DNA from: Coptis chinensis
Taxonomy: Eukaryota; Streptophyta; Magnoliopsida; Ranunculales; Ranunculaceae
Direction of reading: 5' to 3'
NCBI GenBank assembly: GCA_015680905.1
Contig: CM027377.1
Location: 64,377,501 to 64,441,500 of the forward strand
DNA: 64,000 bases
Shown here: positions 34,861-45,824 of the stretch, one piece after another
How positions within the stretch are numbered: the stretch's first letter is position 1
Layout of the letters: every line of letters starts with the position of its first letter
The notes under the pieces: model-generated
The model's input: only the letters and a program-made list of their open reading frames with translations
Databases searched by the model: none
What the model was told of the DNA's origin: nothing
Program-made: the position numbers and the translations under genes

Positions 34861-37182
34861 GTATCCGGCTTGTTGATAAGCCCACATAGCAATGATCGGT
34901 TATTGTGAAGCATTCGCGCTAGAGGCGTTAATCAGAGCGCTTGTGGGAGGCAACCCATGTTTTTAGTATTTCCAAAAAAAAAAAAAAAAAAAGCCAAGTT
35001 CAAGTTGAGCGACTTCAGCGCTTCAAAACACTTGTAAATCCAACAACTCGGCCGCGCCATGTGGATGCCGCTGACTCACTTCGCTAAATGTCCAAAAAAT
35101 TCAACTCGGCGCCAGGCCAAGGTTGAGCGCACCAGCGCGCATACGACCTTTGTGGACACACAATTTTCCAGTTTTCTGAGGACTGGTCCGGTCGAACCCC
35201 ACTGAACTAAGCGAAGACAACCAAAAAGAGTTCGGTGAACAGGATGGAGCAATGAATATGGCCATAATAGTTGGGAATTTATTTTCCATTTTATTGTTCG
35301 CATTTGCTTATTATATATGCATGTTTTTATTTTTGAGTCATGTGTACCTTTCGCATACCTCATACATTCCACTTTAGCACCTTTTCTCCGTGTTTTTGGA
35401 GGCGTGTAACTCTATGGAATGAGATATGTGCCACAAAGGTTAGTCGTCATAGTAAATTGGTTCCTTTTCTATTTTATCGATATTATATCTTTAGTGAGGT
35501 ACTAATTTCTGGTGATTTCGAAGTTTTATTTTTCGTTCATGGAGCTATTGGTAACTTCTTTCCTTATTCTTTTACTTGCCCATGTTATTACTTCTTTCCT
35601 TATTACTTTTTGGAATTAAGCATATCTGTCAACATTGAGGACAATGTCTGACCTAAGTGTGGGGGTGGGAACAAAATGTTTTGTTTAGCGAAAAATAAAA
35701 CTTATGTATACTATGCACTTAGGGGTAGTGGTATTGTTTCCTTTTCTATGATGATTATAGTCTAGAAATCTCAATTAGCATTAGAATTAAGAGTAGTTAT
35801 TAAGAAACTTAGGTTAAGATATAGGTAATAGTCTCTACATCTTTTCATAAATGTCTTGCATGAATGTTATATTTGTACTTGGCAGTACTTTTCTGAGACC
35901 TAGGTTAGAGTGCTTAATTTTACATATCCAGTGAGAATCTAACCTAAAAGCCTCATATAAGTAGATATCTGAGTGATGACATAAGGGAGAAGTTAATTCC
36001 GAGTAGAGAAAACACACGTCCACTTGCTTGATCACCATACCATATCCTAAAAGAGAATTTAGGCAATCTTTGGATCGATATAGCCAGAAATTCAAACCTA
36101 AAGAATATTTTTTCCGCTAGTCGCCCCACTGAGCCTTTTATTAGCCTTTTCATAAACCGCAAATTCCTTACCTTATATAAAAAATAATAATAATAATAAT
36201 AATAAATAAATAAAAATAGCCTACCCATTTGATAAGTTTGAGAAATAGGATGAAATGAAGAAAAGAAATGAGAAAGACCTGTAGAAAATCAAGAATTTGT
36301 TAGTTGCTTCAAAAGAAAAATAAAGAAAAGAGAGTTTCCATCCAAAGAAAAAAAAATGAATAGAAATAAAATAAAAAAAAAAAAAAGTTAGAACTCCAAA
36401 AATAGAATCAAAGGAGTCAAAAAGCCAAAACAAAGGGGCTAAGGATGGAAACAAAGTGTAGAAGCAAAGTAAGAACAAAACTTTCTAGTTAGTTTACGAA
36501 TTTGAAGACCTTATTTTCTCAGACTTGTCTATTTTGTTTTTCCATTCCATTTATTCTTAAACTATCACCTAAGCCATACATAACACCTAATAAAGACCTT
36601 TAGCTCAATTAGGAATAGGTTGGTGTGATAGTAAGTGGCAGATGTGTTTGATCGACCTCGGCTCCTTTGGATGTCATTGAGATTGAGAGGAAAAGTGTGC
36701 TCACCGCACACTGGAGTGAGCGAAACCTGAGCGGAAAAATCAGAGTATTTTTGTCTTGACATATTTGTGAGGACCTACTTAGGGACGCTATTCCGAAGTT
36801 TCAGAACCGGACCTGCCACTGCATATCATAGTTTTGTTCATTGCATGTATGTTTATTTGTAGATGATTTGATTATTACGCATATGTTAACTTAAGTTTTA
36901 AAATGAGCATTCTTTATGCCTTGCTAGTGAGAAATATGAATATCTGAGATAAATTAAGGAAACATTACTGTTATTTCTTAGTCATTATAGTATAGACGAA
37001 GTTTGTGAGTATCTTCTCTGAAAACTCTCACGAGACTAAACTCGTCCACTAGGGTAAACTTAGGGGTTTAAAAGGCTTGTTGCACATGCTAAGTGTAATC
37101 GTGATTCCTACGAAAATGAGTTAGGATTTTTAATTTTTGTTATTAGTTTAGATGTAGTTTTGCTTGAGGACTAGCAAAATGT
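34861..37182 (+). other. Noncoding 3' region of element D
   Basis: There is no gene. It holds an A run (about 34975-34992), short GCGC-type phrases (about 35040-35140), a TAA microsatellite (about 36185-36205) and a purine-rich block (36240-36480). The segment at 35700-37150 is closely similar to the 3' regions of B, C and E. The hairpin AGTGTGC-TCACC-GCACACT is at 36694-36712. Confidence 0.8.
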
Positions 37183-37197
37183 AAGTTTGGGGGTATT
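37183..37197 (+). other. Polypurine tract of element D
   Basis: AAGTTTGGGGGTATT directly precedes the TGATAAGCGC start of the 3' LTR (the G core begins at about 37188). Confidence 0.8.
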
Positions 37198-38994
37198 TGA
37201 TAAGCGCATAAATATTACATTATTCACGCTCAATTTTATATTAGTTAGTTCGTTTAATTTATTCGGTTGATTAAGTTAGCGTATTTTCGGTGATTTTGCA
37301 GGAATTACAGTAACTTGATTAATAAGGTCGATATTGGAAAGAATCGAGATATCAATGCGTGATTTTAGTTGGTACCCGAAAGAGCATCGGAGAATTGGGT
37401 AATTATTTGGATGGGCCGAAATAAAAGAATGAAAAGCAAATGGGTCATGAACTTAAGTGGGCACGTAACCAGCGGGAGTTGAGTTTAAGCCCATGTCTTT
37501 GAAGACGGACCATGTGCACCCATGTTCATCTAATTAGACCAGCCCATAACCAAAACATCAAAGCCCACACAACTCACTAATGGCTAGACCATTTCTTGCC
37601 CACCGAGAAGCACCCAGAAGCAACCCTTAGTTTCCTTCTCCGGTTTCCAAATCGTGAACGGACTTCAAAAATCCTTGAATCCCGCCAATTTTATCCCAAA
37701 AAAAAGAGAACCTTTCCATAGACAACGAAAATTGCCAAATCGCTACCACCGAATAAGGAAAAAGATCTTTAGTTTCCTTCTAGATCAATTCTTGCAGTAA
37801 AGTGGTCGTTTTTGGCTGGGAAAGAAGGGAGCGTGACAGCAGTAAAGTGGTCGTTCTTGGCTGGGGGAAAAAAGAGAACACAGCTGGTTCAGGAGGAGAA
37901 TAGAAAACGAGGGGTCGCCCTACGTTGGTGAACGGAAGCAAAGCAGTCAATAGCGTGCGTCTCTTGGCTGAAAGTGGTGTGCGAACACAGCAGTGAAGAT
38001 CGGCTGAAGCTGGAGACCGAACCAGAGAACAGGAAGAGAGGCTCGGCGCTGGTTCTGGAAAGCAGAAAAAGGCAGTGAAAGTGGAGGGCGTCTCTTGGCT
38101 GGAAGCGTGGCAGAACACAGGAGTGAAGAGAGGTTCTTGGCGGTGCTACGAACACACATTTGTTGGAACCAAGGAGCAACAAGAGAGGACTTCACAGCAG
38201 GCTATGGTTTTTTAAGGGAGTTTTATTTCTTCGTTTTTTATGGTTCCAGTTATTATGTGTAGCTAAACTATAAGCTATGGCTTAGAGGAAGCCCTAGACT
38301 TGGCGTGAGGTTTTATCTTGTTTAAGTGATTTACTGTTCTCGGAAGTTAAAGATTCATTGATTGTTTTCATATTGATATTAGTGGTTTACCTTCATTGAT
38401 TATATCTTGCATGTTATGCCATGACTTGACTAGTTAATAGTTGGATTAATATTCTGTTTTTATCAAAGCATCATTTTTATCATTTACATAAACTTGTGAG
38501 AAGTCGTGCTGTAAGAAGACGATTTTTGCTAGGAGTTTATATTCTCGTTTGTTGAAACTCAATCAAACCCATATGTAGATGTATAAAAGAGTTTAACGTT
38601 CACATCTTCGAGAAAGCTAGGGTTACCTTTCCCTCGTGCTACTCGTAATTAAAAGAGAACTTTGAATTAATTGAATTAGGATAACTTACAACAGTCTAGG
38701 GTGGATTCGAATGCCTTAGTAGTCTCTCCATTGATAATTTAATATAAGTTCTATAGTTTTCATAATTAAGTTAAATAGGATTAGGTATTAGTTAATCAAA
38801 ACTTCATAAACCAATATAGTTCGGATTAGGTTAAGTAGTATTTTAATTTTCAATTGTTCTTAAATAGCAATCCCTCTGGGATCGACCTCGTTCTTGCGCA
38901 CCTATTACGATAGACCTCGTGCGCTTGCGAGTATTAGTATAATTCAAATAGGATTTAATTAGCCTGTTTATTTAGGCCGGTTAAATTCCTATCA
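37198..38994 (+). repeat. 3' LTR of element D
   Basis: Near-identical partner of 26980-28788. Differences are concentrated in the first 1.15 kb; the last 650 bases differ at only about three positions. It is followed by the second target-duplication copy aaatg (38995-38999). Confidence 0.95.
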
Positions 38995-39425
38995 AAATGG
39001 AAGTTTGAAAAAAATTAGTGTTTCAGCAGAGGGCAGTCGCTCAGAAGAATAGGCCTAGGTTCGTGGTCGTCTTCCCGGGTCAAACCGGAGTTCAGTGTTT
39101 GGGCATGGCATGCTCAGTTTATGCCTTGGAAAGGTACGGGTCGCGTTAAGGTAAAAACTCAAGTTCCGGCAGCCGGGGCTTTGAGTTTTGCCTTTGGCAA
39201 GGTCCGCTCAGCGCTTTTAGGTAAAACTAAAGTTCCAGCGCGTTGGTGGTGGCGGCTCAATTTAGCCTGCCTAGGGTGCGGGCCGCGTTTTGTGTAATGC
39301 TGCGAGGAAAATTTTAGTGCTGAAACGGACAACCCCAGTTAGAATCCAACAAGGGTGGGTGGGATATGGGACTTTGGAAAACTAACAATACTAAAGAAAG
39401 GGACAATACTAACGAGAACTAAGAT
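38995..39425 (-). other. Leader of element C, distal part
   Basis: Continues the leader interrupted by D. It contains several variants of the GCGC/GGGTGCG phrase (about 39060-39300), like the leader of E (48030-48330). No gene. Confidence 0.75.
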
Positions 39426-39438
39426 GGCAGCGGCGCCA
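39426..39438 (-). other. Primer binding site of element C (tRNA-Asp)
   Basis: On the minus strand the 13-mer TGGCGCCGCTGCC lies two bases inside the 5' LTR. It matches the complement of the plant tRNA-Asp 3' end (TGGCGCCGTTGCC) at 12 of 13 positions. tRNA-Asp priming is typical of the Tat/Athila branch. Confidence 0.85.
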
Positions 39439-39440
39439 TT

Positions 39441-40927
39441 TGATAACGTAAAATGAAATTGTTTACTCATGAATAAATGATAAAATTTAAACGCAAGTAA
39501 AACTAAAACTAGACTTGGAGACTTATTTATCAAAGATTTATTCTACTCTCGAATCTATCGAAATAGAGTGGAGTAAAAGATTCGTTCCACTCCTAGTTCT
39601 TTAGCATTCAATGTTTTCTAATATTATCAGTCCTAGCCAAAGTTAGTGAGAGTAATGGTGGGAAATTATACAGCGATGTGAATTCAAATAACAAGATATG
39701 AATAACTTAACTACGAAATGCTAAGGTTTGAATCTAGATAAAGAATTAGGGGAATTTTATTCCAACTTGAATCTAACTTAATAAACTAGTATAGATTGTT
39801 GTAATACAATTCTTACGTTCTTACGATAAGAATTGGTCGTTCTAATCCCTAATCAATCATGACAATCTCTACCAAATAATGACTAGCATGTGAGGAAGTC
39901 CAACCCATTCTCATGGCGAATCAACAACCTTCTAGATTGGAATAGACTCTTACAACTAGTTCTACACTACACAATCAAGTTTTCATCAAGGCTTTATCAA
40001 ACCCCTCTAATGGAGGTTTAGCCTTGATTCATCAAACTATCATTTCCAATTGAATTTAAACAAGACATAATATAAAGATTCTAACTTTATTAATATAAAG
40101 ATTCTAATCAATAATTCAAAACTAAACTAATAACTATGAAATGATTAATAACTAAGATATGAATTTAAATCTAAGTAATTTAATAAATCAAAACAAATGA
40201 AGAACTAACTATTTTTATTAATCTAATAAAAGAATAACAATGATTCAATAATCTAAATTAAAACAAGGGATGAAAACTAATTAATGGAAGAAAACTAGAT
40301 CTAGAACTATGCTCTAAAATGGCCACTTGCTACCTAACCTAATTATCTCTTTAAGAGTTAACTCTTGTGTGTTGAAATGGAGGAGACCAAATCCACATTT
40401 TCGTGCATGGGCTGAGGAGCCATGTTTTGGGCCAAAAAATCGCCCAAAGCCCAATTTCTTCAGTCCACATACCCCTTTCCAGCCGGATTTGACTTCAGCA
40501 GACTTTTCGTCCACTTTTGCTCCTCTGATTGGGTCAAGTCTTAGACTATTAGAAAGCTCTTTTCCAGCCGGTCGTTTTGACATAAAGTAGGCCCAATTCT
40601 AAGGCTTAAGTCCAAAGATACGGTCTTCGAAAGTTCTACTGACTTTTGTGTGCTGTTTCTGCCCGCGTTGACTTTTACTTTTCAGCTTTTGACCGGGCTT
40701 TACAAAGGCTTCTTCTCCTTGAATCTTGGCATTTAATCACAAAACTTCTTAGCAACCAACCCTTGCTCCTTTATCTTGTCAAAGTGGCACATTTCTGCAC
40801 ATAATTTACTTCAATGCCTAAATACATAAAAGCATGTAATCAGCATTAACTCTTATTTAGTACTCGCATAATTTGTCTAAAAGTATTATTGTTAAGGGGT
40901 TAAAAGTACAATTTTGGGCTCTTATCA
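39441..40927 (-). repeat. 5' LTR of element C
   Basis: Partner of 13013-14507. It ends at TTATCA, followed by the second target duplication ggttt (40928-40932). Confidence 0.94.
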
Positions 40928-41094
40928 GGTTTCTATGGTGCAGAAGTCAACCTAGATGTAGAGCATTCAAATGGATTGATCTCCTGGATGAAGCAAGCCA
41001 TGAAGCCAGCCATCAAGCAACTACGACTATGGAAGAAAATGTCACAGAAGGAGGGAAGGTAAAGGTAATAGTGGAGGGGGATTGTACCTCTTAA
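40928..41094 (+). pseudogene. CCHC plus GRF zinc-finger gene, 3' part
   Basis: After the duplicated ggttt, the reading frame continues at 40933 with LWCRSQPRCRAFKWIDLLDE, which supplies the later Cys residues and the aromatic FxWxD end of a GRF finger. A tail with ASHEASHQ and an acidic stretch end at a TAA (41092-41094). The frame continues exactly from the Phe codon at 13010-13012, so the two parts were one exon before element C arrived. Confidence 0.75.
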
Positions 41095-41360
41095 ATGACC
41101 GTGGAAGATATTTGTGCACTTGTTAGGTCTTTAGGGTTTGCAGCTTGAACTGTAATGGATGTACTGATAGCTTAAGTGTTAAATGAGTGAACCCATGTAT
41201 TTTAACTGTGTAATGATGATGGGCAATGATTCTAAAAACATGAATTCAACTTAAACATATAAGGGATCCGAACATATAATTACATAAGTTTGTAGAAAAA
41301 CAACAAGAACTCAACAAAAGGACAATTAGACTTGCAACGCAGTACATACAAATAGACATA
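41095..41360. other. Downstream flank of the GRF gene
   Basis: Probable 3' untranslated and flanking sequence; nothing further recognised. Confidence 0.5.
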
Positions 41361-41905
41361 TAGAGGTGTGTCCAGATTAAGTTGGTCAGTCTATTAGAGA
41401 TACGCTATGTTGTGTTTATAAGTAGTTATCTTGTCTTTTATTTAACAATTATATAGGTGTTTCCAGATTAAGGTTGCTAATCTATTAGAGATAAACTATG
41501 ATGTCGTCTTACATAGTTATGTTGTCTTCCATTAAAGCATTATAGATGTGTTTCCAAATTAAGTTTGTTAATCTATTATAGATACACTATGTTGTCTTAA
41601 TATATAGTTATGTTATCTTTCAGTAAACCATTATAGAGGTGTTTCCAGATTAAGGTTGTTATCTATTAGAGATAAACTATGACGTCTTATTACATAGTTA
41701 TGTTGTCTTCCCTTAAACATTTATAAAGGTGTTTCCAGATAAAGTTGGTTAATCTATTAGAGATCAATTATGTTGGATTCATACATAGTTATGTTGTATT
41801 CCATTAAACCATTATAGAGGTGTTTCCAAATAAAGCTCTTTAATCAATTAGAGATACATTATATTGTCTTCATACATAGTTAAGTTGGCTTCCATTAAAT
41901 AATTG
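41361..41905. repeat. Tandem array, six copies of a ~90-bp unit
   Basis: Unit starts with the phrase AGAGGTGTTTCCAGATTAAG (with variants) lie near 41361, 41453, 41541, 41633, 41723 and 41813, spaced 88-92 bases. Other shared pieces are AATCTATTAGAGATA and ACATAGTTATGTTGTCTTCC. The copies are diverged and contiguous, so this is an old minisatellite. It lies between the ends of the GRF gene (+) and F-box copy 1 (-). Confidence 0.88.
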
Positions 41906-42037
41906 AGGAAAGGAAATAACATGTTTAATTAAGTAATAATTGAACAGAATGCAGTGCTTCCTGCACTTCATACATAAGTACCCAGTCTATGACAACGTAC
42001 TGATTAACAGGAAATAAATACATACATATATCAACTA

Positions 42038-42104
42038 CTAGTTAAACTGAGCTTCGACAAAGTCTGGCTTGAATGGCAAAATGGAGTGGATGCCACTTTC
42101 TCAG
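42038..42104 (-). pseudogene. F-box copy 1, C-terminal end (cut off by element E)
   Basis: On the minus strand this reads GIHSILPFKPDFVEAQFN and a TAG stop (42038-42040), matching the end of F-box copy 2 (GVHSMLPFM, then DFTETQFGRSQYN). Element E separates it from the rest of the gene at 51295. Confidence 0.7.
42100..42104. repeat. Target-site duplication of element E, left copy
   Basis: ctcag directly precedes TGATAAAAGGG and recurs at 51290-51294 directly after TTATCA. Confidence 0.9.
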
Positions 42105-43628
42105 TGATAAAAGGGAAAATGATAGTTTTACCTACGAATAAGTAACGAGACTCAAACGTAAGTAAAACAAAAACTATTTTCTGTTCTTATGTTATCAAAG
42201 TTTCCTACACTCTCGATGCTATTGCACTAAGTGGAGTAGAGAATTCGTTCCACTCCTAGTTCTTTAGAATTAACGTTTACTAAGATTATCGGTCCTACCA
42301 AAGTCAATGAGAGCAACATGGAAATTATACTACGATGGAAATTATACTAACAAGATACGATAATTCAACAACTAATACTAAATTGCTGATATGATAAGGG
42401 ATATGATAAGGAATTAGGGGGGATTGATTCCACCTTAACTCGCCTTAGTCAACTACCGAGGTATTGTCCTAATCCGAATTGCAATGCTTTTGCATAGTAA
42501 TTGGGCCTTCCTAATCCGTAATTGTTCATGGTAATCTCTACCAACTAACAACTAGCATGTGAAACAATCAAACCCATTCTCATGGTGAACTAATTGTTTT
42601 GTAGAATGGAATAGAATATTACAAACTCAAGCTTCATCAAGACTTCTTCAACCCCCTCTAATGGAGGTTTTAACCTTGAATCATTACGCTATCATTTCTC
42701 AAACAAGAACTCATAGAACAACCCATTATTGATACAAATGATTGACTTATAAATCTAATTTGAACAATAATAATAATGATTTCAATTGAATTAAAACAAG
42801 ATTTAAAACTAAATTAGTACTAAGATTATGAATACTAATTATCAATGGAGACAAACTAATTATGAATTTAAGACAACTAAATCTAAATAAGAATTGAATT
42901 AATAATCTAAATTGAAATGAACGACTACTTTATTATAAAACTAAATCTGATTCTAAAATAATAACCTACTTTGTTCTAAAACTAATTAATTGAATGTGAA
43001 AAACTAGATCTAAAACTATTGGCTAATGGCTACCTAAAAACTAGAATGCTTAAGAGCTAAGCTTTTGTCTCTTAATATAGAAGAACTAGATCCACAAATT
43101 CGTAGATGGGCTGAGGAGCCATGTTTTGGGCCGAAAAATTGAGCTAGAAACCCAATTTGTTGAATCCAAGAGTTCCTATTCTGGTCATATTACTGTAGCA
43201 CGAGGTTTCACAAATTTATACTACTCTAATCAAGTCAAGGTCTAGACCATTGGAAAGAGCTTTCTGAGCTGGTCATTTTGATATAAAATGGGCCCAAATC
43301 CGAGGTCTGAGCCCAAAGATATGACATTTTGAAGTTCTGTTGACTTTTCTTCAGCTTTGTAATCCGGTTTGACTTTCACTTAACAACTTTAACTTGGGCT
43401 TTTTAAGGGCTTTTTCTCCATGAAACTTGGCTTTCTTCATAGAACTTTCATAGCAATAACTTTAGCTCCTTTTAGCACCTAATTAGTAACGAATTTACAT
43501 TTATTCAACTCCGAAGCCTGAAATACTCAAAAGCACGTAATTATTGATAAACCTATATTATTAATCGCATAATTGGTCTAACAACAATATTGTTAAGCGG
43601 TTAAAACTACAGTTTTGGGCTCTTATCA
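42105..43628 (-). repeat. 3' LTR of element E
   Basis: 1524 bp, plus-strand TGATAAAAGGG to GGGCTCTTATCA. It is related in structure to the LTRs of A, B and C but distinct in sequence over much of its length. Confidence 0.92.
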
Positions 43629-45824
43629 AACCACCCCCAACCAGTATTTTGCTTGTCTTCAAGCGAATATGAGAAATTAGAATAAGTGACAAAAAAATGG
43701 AGTTCTAACTAGTCTCATTTCGCCGAGTGCGATTGCATTGACCATATGCAACAAGGCTTTAAACCACTAGGAATTCCATAGTGGACGAGTTATAGCCTCG
43801 TGAGAGTTTTCCAGTGATGGTACTCACAAACTTCATCTATACTACAACGACTAAGAAATAAAACTATTGTTTCCTTATTTATGTCTCAATTATCTATACA
43901 TCTCACTAGCAACGAATATAGAATAATCAAGTCGAAATCTAAGCTAATATATGTATAATAAATGATCATCTATGAATAAACATATATACAATGAGTAATA
44001 CTATGAAATGCACTAACAGGTCTGTTTCTGAAACTTTGGAATAACGTCCTTAAGTTGGTCCTCACATAAATGTCAAGACAAAAACACTCTGATTTTTCCG
44101 CTCAAGTTTTGCTACTCCAGTGTGTAGTGGGCACACTTTAACTTACGATCTCAATGACACACAAGGAAGTCGAAGTCGATCAAACACATCTGCCACTTAC
44201 TATCACACTAACATATTCCTAATTGAGCTAGAGGTCTTTATTAGGTGTTGCGGGAATTAGGTGATGGTTTAAGAATGAAGGAAATGGAATTTCAAAAAGA
44301 ACCAGTCTGAGATAATAGAGTCTTCATATTATGTACCTAGAGAAAACCTTGTTCTTACTTTGCTTCTACACTTTGTTTCCATCCTTAGCCTTTTTCTTTT
44401 GGCTTTTTTACTCCTTTTATTCTATTTTTTTGGAGTGTTTATTTTGTTTCTATTTTTATTTTTTCCTTTTCTTTTCTTTGGATGGAAACTTCTTTTCTTT
44501 TCTTTGGATGAAAACTTATTTTCTTTTTCTTTCCTGAAGCAACTAACTAATTTTTGTTTACACATGTTTTTCTCTTCTCTGTTCTTCACTCATCCTATTC
44601 TCAGACTCGTTCTAAAATGGGTAGGTTGATTTTTTATTTTGCTTTGTTTTTGTAAAAGGGTAAAGGAATTGTGGTTTATGAAGGCTAAAGAAATGCTCAG
44701 AGGGGCGACTAGCGGAAAATAATTTCATAAGGTTGGAATTTCTGACTATATCGATCCAAAGAGGGCCTAAATTCTCGCTTAGGATATGGTATAGTGATAA
44801 AACAAGTGGACGTGTGATTTCTCTATCCGGATTTTACTTCTCCTTTGTGTCATTTCTCAAATATTTCACTCATATAAGGCTTTAAGTTATATTCTCATAG
44901 GATTTGTAGAATAAGTACTCTAGCCTAGATTTCAGAAACTTACTATTAATACAAACATAGATACTCATGCAATATATTTATAGAAAAATACAAATATTAT
45001 TACCTACATATTAACCTAAGTTTCTAAAACTATTATAATTCAAAATCTAACATGAGACTTCTAGATTATTAAGAGCAGAGAGAAAGAAACAATACTAATA
45101 TTTCTAAGTGTATAGCATAAACTTTTTATTTATATTTTTGAATTTTTGAAATTTTATAAGACAAATAATACATAGTATATAACCTAATATGTGCTTAAAC
45201 ATTTACATCGTGTTTCTATACCACCCCTAAACAATTTGGGAGAAGGGGGTTCATGAAACAATTCAATGGCACAATTAAATAATGTAACTAACTAATTTTT
45301 ATGATTTTTAATATTTTATAAATAAAAATGCATAATTTACATCCTAAAAGTGCCTAATTTTTACAAATGTTTCTATCCCACCCCCAAACAATCGAATGTT
45401 TTGTCCTCAAAGTGTAAAGAGATAAGAAAAGAATTTACCATAGAAACGTGGTAAAAATTGGCAGTACCTGTAATAGAAATATTATAAAGATAATATGATA
45501 ACAAGAAGCACAATAAAACTATTACGTACTAACTAACACAAATTCTACTAGAGTAAACATGACAGGCAGAGGGTGGCAAAAAGATTTGAAATGAAATACC
45601 AAAATACACCACCCCTAAACAAAATTTGAAAACTCTTTTTGAAGTTTGAAAATTTTTGTGGCCTATACTTAATTAAGGTGGTATTTTACAAAAAATTATA
45701 TGGGTCTTTTAAAGTCAAATTTCCCTAGACTTAATGTGGGGTCATTTTAAGTCAGATTCCCCTAGACTGTGCACACCCCCAAACAAACAAGAAATTGGGG
45801 TGGCACAAAATAGATGATGCGTGG
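43629..45824 (-). other. Noncoding 3' region of element E
   Basis: Begins with the polypurine tract (43629-43641, minus strand GGTTGGGGGTGGTT). It includes the conserved hairpin (44119-44124 with 44132-44137) and the purine-rich block (44350-44630). At least four more tracts of the TTTGGGGGTGG or TTTAGGGGTGG type lie at about 45218, 45379, 45600 and 45773. No gene. Confidence 0.8.

Larger units (their letters stand above)
26980..38994 (+). mobile_element. Element D: complete-looking Ty3/Gypsy (Athila-type) element nested in element C
   Basis: Two LTRs (26980-28788 and 37198-38994), TG...CA ends, the polypurine tract and a 5-bp target duplication aaatg (26975-26979 and 38995-38999) define it. 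The internal order is gag, protease, RT, RNase H, integrase and a noncoding tail. It has no ORF-I or ORF-II. Its LTRs are unrelated in sequence to those of A, B, C and E, though its 3' noncoding tail is similar to theirs. By eye the LTRs differ by about 2-3% overall, making it younger than C, which it interrupts. It is a fossil, with ten or more interruptions in its reading frames. Confidence 0.94.
13013..40927 (-). mobile_element. Element C: complete-looking Athila-type Ty3/Gypsy element, with nested insertions
   Basis: Both LTRs (13013-14507 and 39441-40927), the tRNA-Asp primer site, polypurine tract and a 5-bp target duplication are present. The internal order on the minus strand is gag, protease, RT, RNase H, integrase, ORF-I, ORF-II and a noncoding tail. 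It is interrupted by element D (26980-38994) in its leader and by a hAT-like element (17533-18418) between ORF-I and ORF-II; without them it would be about 15 kb. A sampled 385-base stretch of the two LTRs differs at about 14 positions (3-4%), suggesting an age of the order of one to two million years. It is a fossil, with roughly five to ten interruptions in its reading frames. Confidence 0.93.

Noticed and set aside
41361-41905. Regular ~90-base periodicity suggesting a CRISPR-like array
   Set aside because: Units are contiguous and diverged along their whole length, with no constant repeat alternating with unique spacers; the context is plant nuclear DNA. It is a minisatellite.
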